A DNA stretch of 64,000 nucleotides, taken from Algoriphagus chordae (lineage in GTDB: Bacteria > Bacteroidota > Bacteroidia > Cytophagales > Cyclobacteriaceae). The notes beneath the pieces were generated by a model. That model saw only the letters and a list, made by a program, of their open reading frames with translations. It had not been told where the DNA came from and did no database searches. The stretch covers positions 142,485 through 206,484 of the forward strand of contig NZ_QKZT01000009.1 of NCBI RefSeq assembly GCF_003254055.1, given 5' to 3'. This document shows positions 28,095 through 37,573 of this stretch, piece by piece. Made by a program: the position numbers and the translations under genes. Each line of letters starts with the position of its first letter. Position 1 is the stretch's first letter.

Positions 28095-28613
28095 CTATTT
28101 GAAATCAATTCGCATCAAAAAGTCAGTCTGCATTTCATCTCCAAAAGGAAAACCATGTGAACTAAATATGCTCAAGCCATGCTTTTCATAGAATTTGATC
28201 GCTTTCTTATTCTTTTCCCAGACACCCAACCAAAGGTATTTTTTCTTATTCAGCTTCGCAAAATTGATTGTATGGTTTAGCATCACCTTCCCTAAGCCTA
28301 AGCCAATATATTTTCCCAAAAGATATAGCCTAGCCACTTCCATACTTGAGTTATCATGTAGATCCGTCTGTGCAGGGACAAAATTCACCTTAGAATATCC
28401 AGCAAGCTCTCCATCCACTTCCAAAAGAAAAAACACAGAGGCTGGACTCTCCATTTCCTCCAAAAACTGCTCTTCTGTAAAAGCCTCGTCGAGGTAAGAA
28501 TTCACGTTTTCAATTTTATTTCCTTCGGTAAAGGCCTCGACAAATGCGATCCTAGCCATTTCTACCAAAGAATTTAAATCCGAGAAATTGGCTTTTCTGA
28601 TCAAATAGGACAT
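28095..28613 (-). CDS. GNAT family N-acetyltransferase
   Basis: 172 residues from the ATG at 28613 (SYLIRKANFSDL), which is the natural GNAT start; the longer reading adds 35 unlike residues. The acetyl-CoA motif is LYLLGKYIGLGLGKVML (R/Q-x-x-G-x-G/A type), followed by KKKYLWLGVWEKNKKAIKFY, where tryptophan-leucine and the ENxxAIxFY segment are typical. Substrate unknown; probably small-molecule or protein N-terminal acetylation. It lies 99 bp upstream of the TPR membrane protein gene, same strand. Confidence 0.85.
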   Translation of the reverse strand: MSYLIRKANFSDLNSLVEMARIAFVEAFTEGNKIENVNSYLDEAFTEEQFLEEMESPASVFFLLEVDGELAGYSKVNFVPAQTDLHDNSSMEVARLYLLGKYIGLGLGKVMLNHTINFAKLNKKKYLWLGVWEKNKKAIKFYEKHGLSIFSSHGFPFGDEMQTDFLMRIDFK

Positions 28614-28922
28614 GCTGTAAACTAATAATTTTAAAAAAACCCCTCTGGAGTCACTCAAATTCCCCGCAAAGCTAAGTTGTATTCCCTTCTTTAGCTTGAA
28701 TCCGGATCTTTTCTTCAAAGAAATAAACTGTAAAGGATTTCAACACAATATGGACCAAGGCCAAAAGACAAATCAACCACTGCATAAAAAATTAATTTAG
28801 CATTTCTTGAAATACCTCCCGACATTTCGGATTGGGAAGCGTATAGGCTACCATATGCTAAGCGTAAAGAAACATTGCCTTAAACGACTGGTCAGCCTAT
28901 CTTCCAAAACAGTAAACTTATA

Positions 28923-29471
28923 ATGGGACAACAATTCAAGTATTTCGGCCAAGATCTAAAACGAATGTTGGGGAAATACAAAATCAGAATTCTTCACATC
29001 TGGCTAAGTAGAGCCTTTTGGGGCATTTTTCTTTATCGTTTAGAACGCAGTTTATTCTTGTTAATGGGAAGGCCCTATGAAATCATACGCGTAATTTTTA
29101 TTCCAATTTATAATTTATTACAGGCCTATTCCAACATGGATTTGAATTACAAATCCGACATCAAAGGGGGATTACTAGTGCTTCATCCAGCTATGGGTGT
29201 GGTTGTATCAGGCTATGCTATTATAGGTGAGAATTTGACTCTAACTGGCGGGAATGTAATAGGTGGAAAGGCAGGATGTGGCCCCGGAGATATTCAGGTC
29301 GGAAATAATTGTGAAATGGGTGCTAATGCTGTCATAATAGGCCCTCTCAAACTAGGGAATTCGATTAATATTGGAGCTTCTGCATGTGTGATCAGAGACT
29401 GTTTGGAGGACAATGCATTGCTAATTGGAGTTCCTGCCAAAGTTTTAAGCCAAAGGAAAGCGGAACAATAA
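28923..29471 (+). CDS. Left-handed beta-helix acetyltransferase (serine acetyltransferase-like)
   Basis: 182 residues. The C-terminal ~110 residues have hexapeptide repeats (IIGENLTLTGGNVIGG, VGNNCEMGANAVIIG, LGNSINIGASACVI) forming a left-handed beta-helix, with a likely catalytic histidine in LLVLHPAMG. The N-terminal part is basic and aromatic (FLYRLERSLF). This layout matches CysE-like acetyltransferases in polysaccharide clusters more than biosynthetic CysE. No cluster here; the substrate is unknown. Confidence 0.75.
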   Translation: MGQQFKYFGQDLKRMLGKYKIRILHIWLSRAFWGIFLYRLERSLFLLMGRPYEIIRVIFIPIYNLLQAYSNMDLNYKSDIKGGLLVLHPAMGVVVSGYAIIGENLTLTGGNVIGGKAGCGPGDIQVGNNCEMGANAVIIGPLKLGNSINIGASACVIRDCLEDNALLIGVPAKVLSQRKAEQ

Positions 29472-29499
29472 AACCCGTATTTGCGCTCAGACTGGCATT

Positions 29500-30438
29500 T
29501 TACTGCACTGAGGATCCTAAAAGCTGCTGAATCTTCAATTCTATTGAATCCGATTCCTGCCTTGCCTGCTCCATAGGTAATCCTTCCGCAAGTCCTGGAC
29601 GCAAATGGCCTGTAGCTCTAAGCCAAGCATCTCGAAGTATCGCTTGTTGCTTTGAAATTAAATCCAGGATTTCTTCACCACTAGCAAAAGAAGCTATCGC
29701 CTCATGGATATCTGCAAAGTCTCTGACTTCTGATTCTCCTAGACCAAGTAAGATTTCCTTTGCCATCAACCAATGCCCTACTTCTCCTGGATGTACGCCA
29801 TCTTTCGCTAAGTAAAAAGCAGAATCTAAAACTCGCTGATCTTCCAAATACTTTCTCATCGGCCAGTGGATATCTATCACCTTCCACTGCTCAGTATAGC
29901 TGCGAGATAGCAACCAATCCGAATAATTATCCAACACATTAGCATAAGCAGCTCCCTTCTTTGGATCATAGATTGGTGGCGTCAGGTAAATCGCTTCCGC
30001 ATCAATTTCTGAAATCTTGCCCGCCAGCCAGTTGATCCCATCTTTGTACTTTTGAAATCGCTCCTCATCCAATGGCAGGTAAATCCCATCATTCATACCA
30101 TAATTCACAAAAACTAAATCAGGCTTAAGTTGCTCAAACACCCGGTCCAAGCGCTCATGCAGATCTGGTCTAGGGAAAGCACCACCTGCATGATTCTCCT
30201 CAGATAGTCCAGAAACTGTCTCAGATGGCAAACCCACATTGATCCAGTCTAGATCAGAATCCGGATGCTTCAATCTATAATAAGTCTCCACGTAGCTGAT
30301 GTATTGACCGGCATAAGTGATGCTATTCCCCAAAAAGACGATTCTATGCACATCCGCTGGGATCTTATAATCTTCCTGAGAAAAAGCAGAAAATCTGGAT
30401 ACTACCAGAAGTAAAAAAACGAGCACAAGTCTGATCAT
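29500..30438 (-). CDS. Secreted SGNH/GDSL hydrolase
   Basis: 312 residues from the ATG at 30438 with a signal peptide (MIRLVLVFLLLVVSRFSAFSQ). The SGNH blocks are present: block I FLGNSITYAG (serine at about 39), block III NYGMNDG, block V DGVHPGEVGH (Asp and His). Usually an esterase acting on carbohydrate or acyl esters, in the periplasm. No operon partner; convergent with the preceding acetyltransferase gene. Confidence 0.86.
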   Translation of the reverse strand: MIRLVLVFLLLVVSRFSAFSQEDYKIPADVHRIVFLGNSITYAGQYISYVETYYRLKHPDSDLDWINVGLPSETVSGLSEENHAGGAFPRPDLHERLDRVFEQLKPDLVFVNYGMNDGIYLPLDEERFQKYKDGINWLAGKISEIDAEAIYLTPPIYDPKKGAAYANVLDNYSDWLLSRSYTEQWKVIDIHWPMRKYLEDQRVLDSAFYLAKDGVHPGEVGHWLMAKEILLGLGESEVRDFADIHEAIASFASGEEILDLISKQQAILRDAWLRATGHLRPGLAEGLPMEQARQESDSIELKIQQLLGSSVQ

Positions 30439-30612
30439 GAGGAGAATTTTGGTATAAAACATGTATTAAATCTCAAGTTAAACAGATTATACTAGGCTTA
30501 GGCAAAATCTCCACTCCTGAAATATTCATTTGTGCACATCGCCGGCGTAGCCTATCTTCACTTTCAATTGCCATAGATCGGCACTAGGTTACATAAATTT
30601 TCAATAAAAGAA

Positions 30613-31482
30613 ATGGCTTCAGGATTATTTGCATTGCTCGATGATATCGCTACCCTAATGGATGACGTGGCAGTAATGAGTAAAGTGGCAGCGAAAAAAA
30701 CAGCCGCAATATTGGGCGATGATTTGGCTGTAAATGCAGAAAAAGCCTCAGGCTTCGTCTCCAATCGTGAAATCCCTGTGCTTTGGGCGATCACCAAAGG
30801 CTCACTTCTTAATAAGGCCATCATTTTGCCTTTTGCTTTTTTGCTCAGTGCGTTTGTCCCCGTAGCAATCACCTACATCCTTTTGCTCGGAGGTCTTTAC
30901 CTCGCGTATGAAGGTGCTGAGAAAATCTACGAATACATAGTGCCACATAAGCATCATAATGATGTAAGCCTAGCAAATAATCTTACCGAGGATCAGATAC
31001 TTGCCAAAGAGAAAGAAAAAATAAAATCAGCCATAGTGACGGATTTTATTTTATCAGTGGAGATCATAATTATAACACTAGGCACTGTAGTAGGCGAACC
31101 TATGCTAGAACAAATCCTAGTGGTATCCGCAATCTCTATGCTTGCTACCATAGGTGTTTATGGCATAGTCGCATTAATCGTTCGCATGGATGAATTTGGG
31201 TACAAATTGATTGCGCTAAATGAACGAAAAGACAGCTTCTCTGATAAAGTAGGACTACTGCTCGTCAATGCACTTCCCAAAATCATCAAGGGAATGGGCT
31301 TTATCGGAACCATCGCCTTGCTGCTGGTCTCTGGTGGAATCTTCGTTCACAACATTGGTTTCATGCACCACCTTTTCCCATCAATTCCAGGTATCATCAC
31401 GGAATTCCTAGTCGGATTAGTCATTGGTTTTATTGTCTGGGGAATTATTGAGTTGGGAAAAAAGCTCTTCAAAAAGAAATAG
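30613..31482 (+). CDS. DUF808 (YedI-like) inner-membrane protein
   Basis: 289 residues. It begins with the DUF808 signature MASGLFALLDDIATLMDDVA and continues KVAAKKTAAILGDDLAVNA. Five or so membrane helices lie after residue 60 (for example IILPFAFLLSAFVPVAITYIL and TEFLVGLVIGFIVWGI). DUF808 proteins are widespread inner-membrane proteins of unknown function, about 290-310 residues, so the length is normal. Monocistronic. Confidence 0.9.
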   Translation: MASGLFALLDDIATLMDDVAVMSKVAAKKTAAILGDDLAVNAEKASGFVSNREIPVLWAITKGSLLNKAIILPFAFLLSAFVPVAITYILLLGGLYLAYEGAEKIYEYIVPHKHHNDVSLANNLTEDQILAKEKEKIKSAIVTDFILSVEIIIITLGTVVGEPMLEQILVVSAISMLATIGVYGIVALIVRMDEFGYKLIALNERKDSFSDKVGLLLVNALPKIIKGMGFIGTIALLLVSGGIFVHNIGFMHHLFPSIPGIITEFLVGLVIGFIVWGIIELGKKLFKKK

Positions 31483-31700
31483 GCAGGGTTTTAATATTAG
31501 TCTTTATGTATATCCGCTTTTCTACCAGTAAAGAGGGAAAAGCAATCAAGGATATGTTAAAACATATAATTGAGGCCACTTCGGTCTTCGGTCTTCCGAC
31601 TAGATAAGCAAAGAATCTAAGGCGACTGGCACCATTGCGGATACTAATCCCAAACAGCTTATGGACATTTTGCTGAGTATTCTTGATGCTTGTGATTATC

Positions 31701-31724
31701 TTATACTTTTCAACCAAAGTATAA
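31701..31724. promoter_or_regulatory. Inverted repeat just upstream of the beta-lactamase-like gene
   Basis: TTATACTTT / AAAGTATAA arms separated by six bases, ending four bases before the ATG at 31728. It could be an operator for a dimeric repressor or a short hairpin covering the start; it lacks a T run on either side, so a terminator is unlikely. Confidence 0.45.
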
Positions 31725-31727
31725 TAG

Positions 31728-33287
31728 ATGAAAACTCCCTACCGCTACATACCCATACTTATCCCGATGATTCTTTCATCTTTCGCTATCCTGGCACAAG
31801 GGAAGAAAGCTGAAGGTACTGCTCATGCTTTTTCTGCCGACTACCAAAAGCCTGTATTTCAGTCTGACCAGCGAGCAGAGAAGGTTAAAGAAATCTCACC
31901 GGAACTAGAAGCTCTGATGGCTAAGTACGCCAAGGATAACCATATCCCCGGAATTGCCTATGGCATAGTGGTGGACAACGAATTGATCATCGCCTCAGCT
32001 ACTGGATTGCTCGATGTAGCTAAAAACACCCCAGCCAAAACGACTTCTGCCTTCAGAATTGCCTCGATGACGAAGAGCTTCACTGCGATGGCGATCATAA
32101 AACTCCGAGACGAAGGAAAACTTGCACTTAATGATCCTGTTGCCAAGTACATCCCTGAGATGGCAAAATTGCAATACCTCACTGAAGATGCCCCGATCAT
32201 TGATATAGAAAATCTCTTGACCATGACCGCTGGATTTCCAGAAGATAATCCCTGGGGAGATCGACAACTTGACGAGCCCGACCAGATGCTCCTGAATATG
32301 ATCGAGATAGGAATTTCTTTTGCCAATGCTCCTTCTATGCAATACGAATACAGCAATACTGGCTATGCTATCTTAGGTCACATCGTTTCTAAAGTTTCCG
32401 GCCAATCGTACCAAGAATACATCACGGAGAATATTTTGCTGCCTCTGGGAATGTCTCATACTTATTGGGAAATAGACGATGCTCCTCAACATGAACTGGC
32501 TATCGGCTACCGCTGGGAGGATGAACAATGGAAGCTGGAACCAATGCTTCATGACGGAGCTTTTGGCGCGATGGGTGGTTTGATTACTTCTATTGAGGAT
32601 TTCAGCAAGTACGTGAGCCTGCATCTTTCAGCTTGGCCAGCTAGAAATGGAGCAGAAACTGGCCCGATCAAACGTAGTTCTCTGAGGGAAATGCAAACAC
32701 CACAATTTCCTCGACTAAACTCAAATGGCGACTGTGCTATTATGAGCGGCTATGGTTATGGACTGGGAATTTATCAAAACTGCAACGGAACCAAATGGGT
32801 CTCTCACGGTGGCGCCTTGCCAGGATTTGGCAGCAATTACCGATTCTTCCCTGAGTTTGGAATTGGGATTATGGCCTTTTGCAACCTGACTTATACTACG
32901 CCTTGGCCACTTGCCGAGATTGAGGCTTTACTTTATGAAAAAGGCATCATGAAGCCGAGAGAATTACCCGTTTCCGATATTTTAGAAAAGCGAAAAAATC
33001 AGTTGGTAATTCTAATTCAAACAGGTAACAAGGGACTAGAAGAATCTATTTTGGCTGAAAACTTCTTCCTCGACAGCTCGAAAGAACATCGCTATGCTGA
33101 ATACAAAACTATTTTGGCACAAGTCGGAGAAATCAAAAATATCACCGATCTAAAACCTAACAATCAACTTCGTGGCAGCTTTACAATGGAAGGTGAAAAT
33201 GGCAATGTGGAAATTTTCTTTACGCTGACCCCTGAGAAAGATCCGAAGGTTCAGCAGCTCGATATAAACTTCAAAGAGAAGGAGTAG
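31728..33287 (+). CDS. Class C beta-lactamase-like serine hydrolase, secreted
   Basis: 519 residues with a signal peptide (to about residue 24). Active-site motifs are intact: S113-M-T-K116 (SxxK), YSN in YEYSNTGY (about 205-210), and HGG replacing KTG in SHGGALPG (about 355). The C-terminal extension of about 100 residues after residue 420 is acidic and not part of the catalytic domain. Members are penicillin-binding-protein-like peptidases or esterases, not necessarily antibiotic-resistance enzymes. An inverted repeat precedes the start. Confidence 0.87.
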   Translation: MKTPYRYIPILIPMILSSFAILAQGKKAEGTAHAFSADYQKPVFQSDQRAEKVKEISPELEALMAKYAKDNHIPGIAYGIVVDNELIIASATGLLDVAKNTPAKTTSAFRIASMTKSFTAMAIIKLRDEGKLALNDPVAKYIPEMAKLQYLTEDAPIIDIENLLTMTAGFPEDNPWGDRQLDEPDQMLLNMIEIGISFANAPSMQYEYSNTGYAILGHIVSKVSGQSYQEYITENILLPLGMSHTYWEIDDAPQHELAIGYRWEDEQWKLEPMLHDGAFGAMGGLITSIEDFSKYVSLHLSAWPARNGAETGPIKRSSLREMQTPQFPRLNSNGDCAIMSGYGYGLGIYQNCNGTKWVSHGGALPGFGSNYRFFPEFGIGIMAFCNLTYTTPWPLAEIEALLYEKGIMKPRELPVSDILEKRKNQLVILIQTGNKGLEESILAENFFLDSSKEHRYAEYKTILAQVGEIKNITDLKPNNQLRGSFTMEGENGNVEIFFTLTPEKDPKVQQLDINFKEKE

Positions 33288-33630
33288 CGTGGATTCAATC
33301 CGACTTCTATTATTACACGAAAGCTATACACTAAATAAATTATATTTTTTCATCACCTTGACAAACTTCGGCAAGCTAAGTAACCCACCTAGGTGTCTCC
33401 CGCCACATACAATATTGCTAGATCGGTGGCCGAGCTTGCCGAGGCCATTTGGCAAACAACATGATATTGGAAGAATAGCGCAGAAATACTCAGTCTTTTT
33501 ACCATAGATCAAAAAATATCCATGTATATACATTTATTTTCTAAACACTGAACTTTACGGTGCTTGACGTGTTTAGTGTCTATTGCTTCTGAGTGAAAGC
33601 TTAGGACTTTGAAAACTGAACCAACATTTT
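33288..33630. other. Gene-free spacer
   Basis: 343 bp. Two small reading frames (33289-33507 plus, 33324-33533 minus) run through it in opposite directions but look non-coding. A 7-bp inverted repeat (TAAACAC/GTGTTTA, 33542-33578) and the TTCTGAGTGAAAG word shared with 5586 are the only structures seen. Confidence 0.45.
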
Positions 33631-34260
33631 ATGCAAGTATTAGAAAATTTGAATTGGCGATATGCCACCAAATCAATGAACGGAATTCCCGTTCCACAAG
33701 AAAAAGTAGATTATATCCTTGATGCAATTAGACTTTCCGCTTCATCTTCTGGATTACAGCCATATGAGATTTTGGTGATTACTGATCAGGAAGTAAAGGA
33801 AAAAATCAAGCCTATTGCTTGGAATCAGAGCCAAATCACCGATGCATCACATGTGCTAGTATTTGCCGCATGGGACAATTACACTGAGGACAGAATCAAT
33901 AGCGTGTTCAAATACAATAACGCTCAAAGAAACTTACCTGATTCTGCAACTGACGCGTACCGCGAAAAACTTTTAGGAATGTATGCGGCAAAAACTGCAG
34001 AGGAAAACTTCAATCACGCAGCCAAGCAAGCATATATCGCATTAGGAACCGCATTGATCGCCGCAGCTGAACAAGAAGTTGACTCCACTCCTATGGAAGG
34101 TTTTGACCCGGCTGCATTGGATGAGATTTTGGATCTGAAATCCAAAGGACTTCGAAGTGTAGTGGTGCTACCGCTTGGCTACAGAAATGAAGAAGGCGAC
34201 TGGTTGGTGAATATGAAAAAAGTACGTACTCCAAAAGAGAAATTTGTAACAGTTGTCTAA
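33631..34260 (+). CDS. NAD(P)H-dependent nitroreductase-family oxidoreductase (NfsB-like)
   Basis: 209 residues. The nitroreductase fold is recognised from WRYATKSMNG at the start, RLSASSSGLQPYEILVI (FMN-binding block), and GLRSVVVLPLGYRNEEGDW near the end, with the family length of about 210. It should bind FMN as a dimer and reduce nitro compounds or quinones using NAD(P)H. No partner genes; a strong terminator follows at 34283. Confidence 0.88.
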   Translation: MQVLENLNWRYATKSMNGIPVPQEKVDYILDAIRLSASSSGLQPYEILVITDQEVKEKIKPIAWNQSQITDASHVLVFAAWDNYTEDRINSVFKYNNAQRNLPDSATDAYREKLLGMYAAKTAEENFNHAAKQAYIALGTALIAAAEQEVDSTPMEGFDPAALDEILDLKSKGLRSVVVLPLGYRNEEGDWLVNMKKVRTPKEKFVTVV

Positions 34261-34282
34261 CTGAGGCAAATTCCATAGATAC

Positions 34283-34317
34283 AAAGCGGATTGGGTTAGC
34301 ACTCAATTCGCTTTTTT
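34283..34317 (+). terminator. Intrinsic terminator after nitroreductase
   Basis: Stem AAAGCGGATTG / CAATTCGCTTT (one G-U pair), loop of ten bases, then TTTTTT, 22 bp downstream of the stop. Confidence 0.85.
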
Positions 34318-34427
34318 ATTTTCTGCCTGAAATTCGGTATTAATTCACAACAAAGTAAAATTGATCAGGCAAAACTAATTTGTTAGAAATAATTATTAGT
34401 TTTAGATAAGTTAAAATTATTAAAAAT

Positions 34428-34646
34428 GTGATATTATCTGAAAACTTTTTGCTGTGTGAATATAATAGAGAAGGAAGCAGCATGTTTTATATTGGAAATA
34501 GAAACAAAGATTTCTCTGTGAATATATCAGATGGTTTTTTAATCGAGGATGAAGAGGTTGTAACGCTAATACCATTTGATTTGTCAAAGGATCAATTCTA
34601 TTTTATTAAAACCTATGTTTCTCTGAGGTATCAGAAGAAGAATTAA
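34428..34646 (+). CDS. Small hypothetical protein (72 aa), GTG start
   Basis: 72 residues if the GTG at 34428 is used, or 54 from the ATG at 34482 (MFYIGNRNKDFSV). The sequence is beta-strand-like and acidic in the middle (SDGFLIEDEEVVTLIPFDLS). No family recognised. It sits between a terminator and a repeat spacer, alone, so the coding assignment is uncertain. Confidence 0.4.
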   Translation: MILSENFLLCEYNREGSSMFYIGNRNKDFSVNISDGFLIEDEEVVTLIPFDLSKDQFYFIKTYVSLRYQKKN

Positions 34647-35042
34647 ATCCAATCCTTGGGATAGTTTCTCTTTAAGCGAAATACCAAGTCTGAAATCTGA
34701 CAAATAAGATCCGAAGGATTGAGACCATTCATAACCCTCGGCATAGCCCGGGGGGGGGGTGGAACTAATACATGATAGGAGCCCTGAAAGGGCGGAACTA
34801 TAAAGTCACGCCCTTTCAGGGCTCGAAATCCTAACAATTATTTTGCCCTGCACTTCGTACAGGGTCATGAATAGTCTTGCTCCTTCGGAGCTATTCATAG
34901 AATTAATTATTAGCTGCCAATTTTTTTTTGATTGAATTTGTATGACAGTAGCATAGTGGATAATCATATTAAGCCTATGGAATGATCAGCTGTTTTGATA
35001 TTTCTTTAACTTTAAGTAAACGAGGTCGCAAAAAACAATTTC
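34647..35042. repeat. Hairpin-rich spacer with a ten-G tract
   Basis: 396 bp without a gene. A tract of ten G follows CCC at 34750-34759. Further on: AGCCCTGAAAGGGCG (34780-34794) and its reverse complement CGCCCTTTCAGGGCT (34809-34823), which pair over a short gap; CCCTG/CAGGG (34846-34864); and GAATAG/CTATTC enclosing CTCC/GGAG (34869-34896). Such palindromes are dispersed repeats in Bacteroidota genomes. Confidence 0.6.
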
Positions 35043-37343
35043 ATGTCCGCATCCAGACGAAAGAATATCCAAACCCAAAGTTCCACCGATTTCACAGGAA
35101 TTGACCTGAAAAAACCAGCGCTGTATGCGGCTGGACTCACTGGAGTAAAAGTAGCGCTTCAGCATACCTTCAAGGAAATGGGAGTGATAAAGTCCTTTCA
35201 GACACTTGCACATATGAATCAAAAGGATGGTTTCGACTGTCCTGGATGCGCTTGGCCAGATCCTGAACACAGATCAAAATTGGGAGAATACTGCGAAAAC
35301 GGGGCAAAGGCACTGGCAGAAGAAGCCACTTCCAAAGTGGTTGATAATGCCTTTTTCTCAAACTATTCTGTGCAAGAAATATCGAGTTGGTCAGACTACA
35401 AAATCGGGCAAAGTGGTCGCTTGGTAGCTCCAATGATCTTAAAACCAAATTCTAATCACTACGAGGAATGCACTTGGGAAGAAGCATTTAGAGTAATCTC
35501 AGATCATCTTCATGCACTCGCCAGTCCTGACAAAGCCATTTTCTACACTTCGGGCAGATCGAGTAACGAAGCTGCATTTTTATACGGACTTTTCGTCAGA
35601 GCTTTTGGCACGAACAATATGCCCGATTGCTCCAATATGTGTCATGAATCCAGCGGAGTTGGTCTTTCTGAAACGCTTGGAATAGGAAAAGGCTCGGTGA
35701 AACTCGAAGACTTTGATAATGCTGAAGTGGTGATGGTCATCGGGCAAAACCCAGGAACCAACCACCCAAGAATGCTTTCTGCCCTAGAAAAATGCAAAAG
35801 TAATGGAGGTAAAATTATCTGTATCAACCCTCTTCAGGAAGCTGGCCTAATTCGATTCCGAAATCCTCAGGAATTCAGTGGAATGCTGCTCAATGGCAGC
35901 GGACTGACAGACATTTACCTTCAGGTAAAAATCAATCAGGATGTCGCGCTTTTAAAACTGATTGAGAAAAAATTGGCGAATTTGGACAAGGCTGAGGGGA
36001 AGGTTTTTGATCATGACTTTATTGAGAAATATACGGAAGGGTACGAATCACTTTTGGCACATCTGGATACGCATACAGAACAGGAATTACTAGAACTCTG
36101 TGGCGTAGATGAGAAATTGATTGATGAAGCAGTTGCTCTTTTAGCCAAGAAAAGCAAAATCATCATCTGCTGGGCGATGGGACTCACTCAGCATAAAAAC
36201 GGGGTAGAAAACATCAAAGAATGCGTCAATCTGCTTTTGCTGAAAGGAAGTCTGGGTAAACCTGGAGCAGGAACTTGTCCCGTTCGCGGTCATAGTAATG
36301 TGCAAGGTGACAGAACCGTAGGTATCATGCACTATGTGTCCAAAGAACTAAATGCAGCGATCAAAAAGACTTTTGGATTCGATGCTCCCGATCATGAAGG
36401 AGTAGATGTAGTCAAAGCGATTCCTGCCATGCACGAAGGAAAGGCTAAGGTTTTCGTAGCCTTGGGCGGCAACTTTGTATCCGCCGCTTCTGACACAGAG
36501 TACACAGCCAAAGCACTTCAAAACTGTGACCTTACGGTGCAGATCAGCACCAAGCTAAATCGTAGCCATTTGATCACCGGGAAAACCGCCTTGATTTTAC
36601 CCACATTAGGAAGATCTGACAAGGATCTCAAAGACGGAAAGCAAAGGCATTTCACCGTGGAAAATAGCATGGGAATAGTTCATCAATCTAAAGGCTTCCT
36701 TGACCCAATTTCTGATGACCTCAAAAGTGAACCGGAAATAGTAGCAGGAATTGCCTCAGCCTACTTCAAAGGAAATCATCCTGTAAAATGGAAATTGCTA
36801 GGTTCGGATTATGAATTACTCCGTGAGAAACTCGGCGAGGTGGTCGCTGGATTCAAGGACATGAACACCAAGTCGAAAGGATCTGGATATTACTTGCCAA
36901 ATAATGTAAGAGACTTGGATTTTAGCAAACTCCCAAATCAAAAAGCGCAATTCAGCAACACCGCTCTCCCAATCCATAACCTAAAAGAAAACGAATACCT
37001 ATTGATGAGCATACGCTCACATGATCAATTCAATACGACCATTTACGGCTTAGATGACAGGTACAGAGGTATTCACAATGAGCGCAGGGTTCTTTTCATG
37101 AGCGAAGCTGATATGGCTCGGGAGAATCTCAAGAAAATGGATGTGGTCAATATCATGAGTAATTATGATGGGCAAGAGCGGAAAGTTTTCCAGTTTTTAG
37201 TAATTCCCTACCACATTCCAAAAGGTAATTTGGCGGCCTACTTCCCAGAAACAAATCCATTAATTCCAATCCAAGAATACGCTGACAAAAGCAACACGCC
37301 GATTTCTAAATCGGTGCGAGTGAATGTGGAGAAGACTGGGTAA
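35043..37343 (+). CDS. FdhF/YdeP family molybdopterin oxidoreductase
   Basis: 766 residues. The N-terminal YdeP-type cysteine motif is FDCPGCAWPDPEHRS (about 62-76) with a following EYCENGAKALAEE; these replace the classical ferredoxin-like cluster ligands. The molybdopterin-binding core (for example FYTSGRSSNEAAFLYGLFV and GQNPGTNHPRML) and the C-terminal dinucleotide-binding domain (TTIYGLDDRYRG, YFPETNPLIP) complete the fold. YdeP relatives are linked to acid tolerance in enterobacteria; substrate and electron acceptor here are unknown. No subunit or FdhD gene is adjacent. Confidence 0.86.
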   Translation: MSASRRKNIQTQSSTDFTGIDLKKPALYAAGLTGVKVALQHTFKEMGVIKSFQTLAHMNQKDGFDCPGCAWPDPEHRSKLGEYCENGAKALAEEATSKVVDNAFFSNYSVQEISSWSDYKIGQSGRLVAPMILKPNSNHYEECTWEEAFRVISDHLHALASPDKAIFYTSGRSSNEAAFLYGLFVRAFGTNNMPDCSNMCHESSGVGLSETLGIGKGSVKLEDFDNAEVVMVIGQNPGTNHPRMLSALEKCKSNGGKIICINPLQEAGLIRFRNPQEFSGMLLNGSGLTDIYLQVKINQDVALLKLIEKKLANLDKAEGKVFDHDFIEKYTEGYESLLAHLDTHTEQELLELCGVDEKLIDEAVALLAKKSKIIICWAMGLTQHKNGVENIKECVNLLLLKGSLGKPGAGTCPVRGHSNVQGDRTVGIMHYVSKELNAAIKKTFGFDAPDHEGVDVVKAIPAMHEGKAKVFVALGGNFVSAASDTEYTAKALQNCDLTVQISTKLNRSHLITGKTALILPTLGRSDKDLKDGKQRHFTVENSMGIVHQSKGFLDPISDDLKSEPEIVAGIASAYFKGNHPVKWKLLGSDYELLREKLGEVVAGFKDMNTKSKGSGYYLPNNVRDLDFSKLPNQKAQFSNTALPIHNLKENEYLLMSIRSHDQFNTTIYGLDDRYRGIHNERRVLFMSEADMARENLKKMDVVNIMSNYDGQERKVFQFLVIPYHIPKGNLAAYFPETNPLIPIQEYADKSNTPISKSVRVNVEKTG

Positions 37344-37418
37344 ATTTTGTAAACAGTAAGTAGTCAGTAGTAAATTTTGTTCTACTACTTACAAAGTTTA
37401 CGACTAACTACTTACAAA
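37341..37418. repeat. Degenerate short-period repeat spacer
   Basis: Between the YdeP-type gene and the symporter operon: words of the type AGTAAGTAGTCAGTAGT, then their approximate reverse complement CTACTACTTAC ... ACTAACTACTTAC, so it forms a loose inverted structure. Non-coding. Confidence 0.5.
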
Positions 37419-37573
37419 TCCCTCCGCTCCACATGCAATCCATTTCGTAACAAAATCCCATCCCAAGCACCAGTACAGGTTAGTATTAAAAAAGATAATT
37501 GCTATTTTAAGCGATACTTAAAATCATCTTTAGGTAAAACCCAACTTATCCAAAATAACCTTAAACCATTATC

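Noticed and set aside
31469..31717. 82-residue minus-strand frame upstream of the beta-lactamase-like gene
   Set aside because: Possible gene remnant, but no start region, no recognised family and it overlaps the DUF808 stop and the inverted repeat.
31728..33287. Antibiotic-resistance beta-lactamase
   Set aside because: It has the SxxK/YxN/HGG form common to esterase and peptidase relatives, with a long extra C-terminus; resistance is not supported.
33289..33533. Two overlapping small frames in the spacer after the beta-lactamase-like gene
   Set aside because: Opposite directions over the same DNA, unusual composition and no family.
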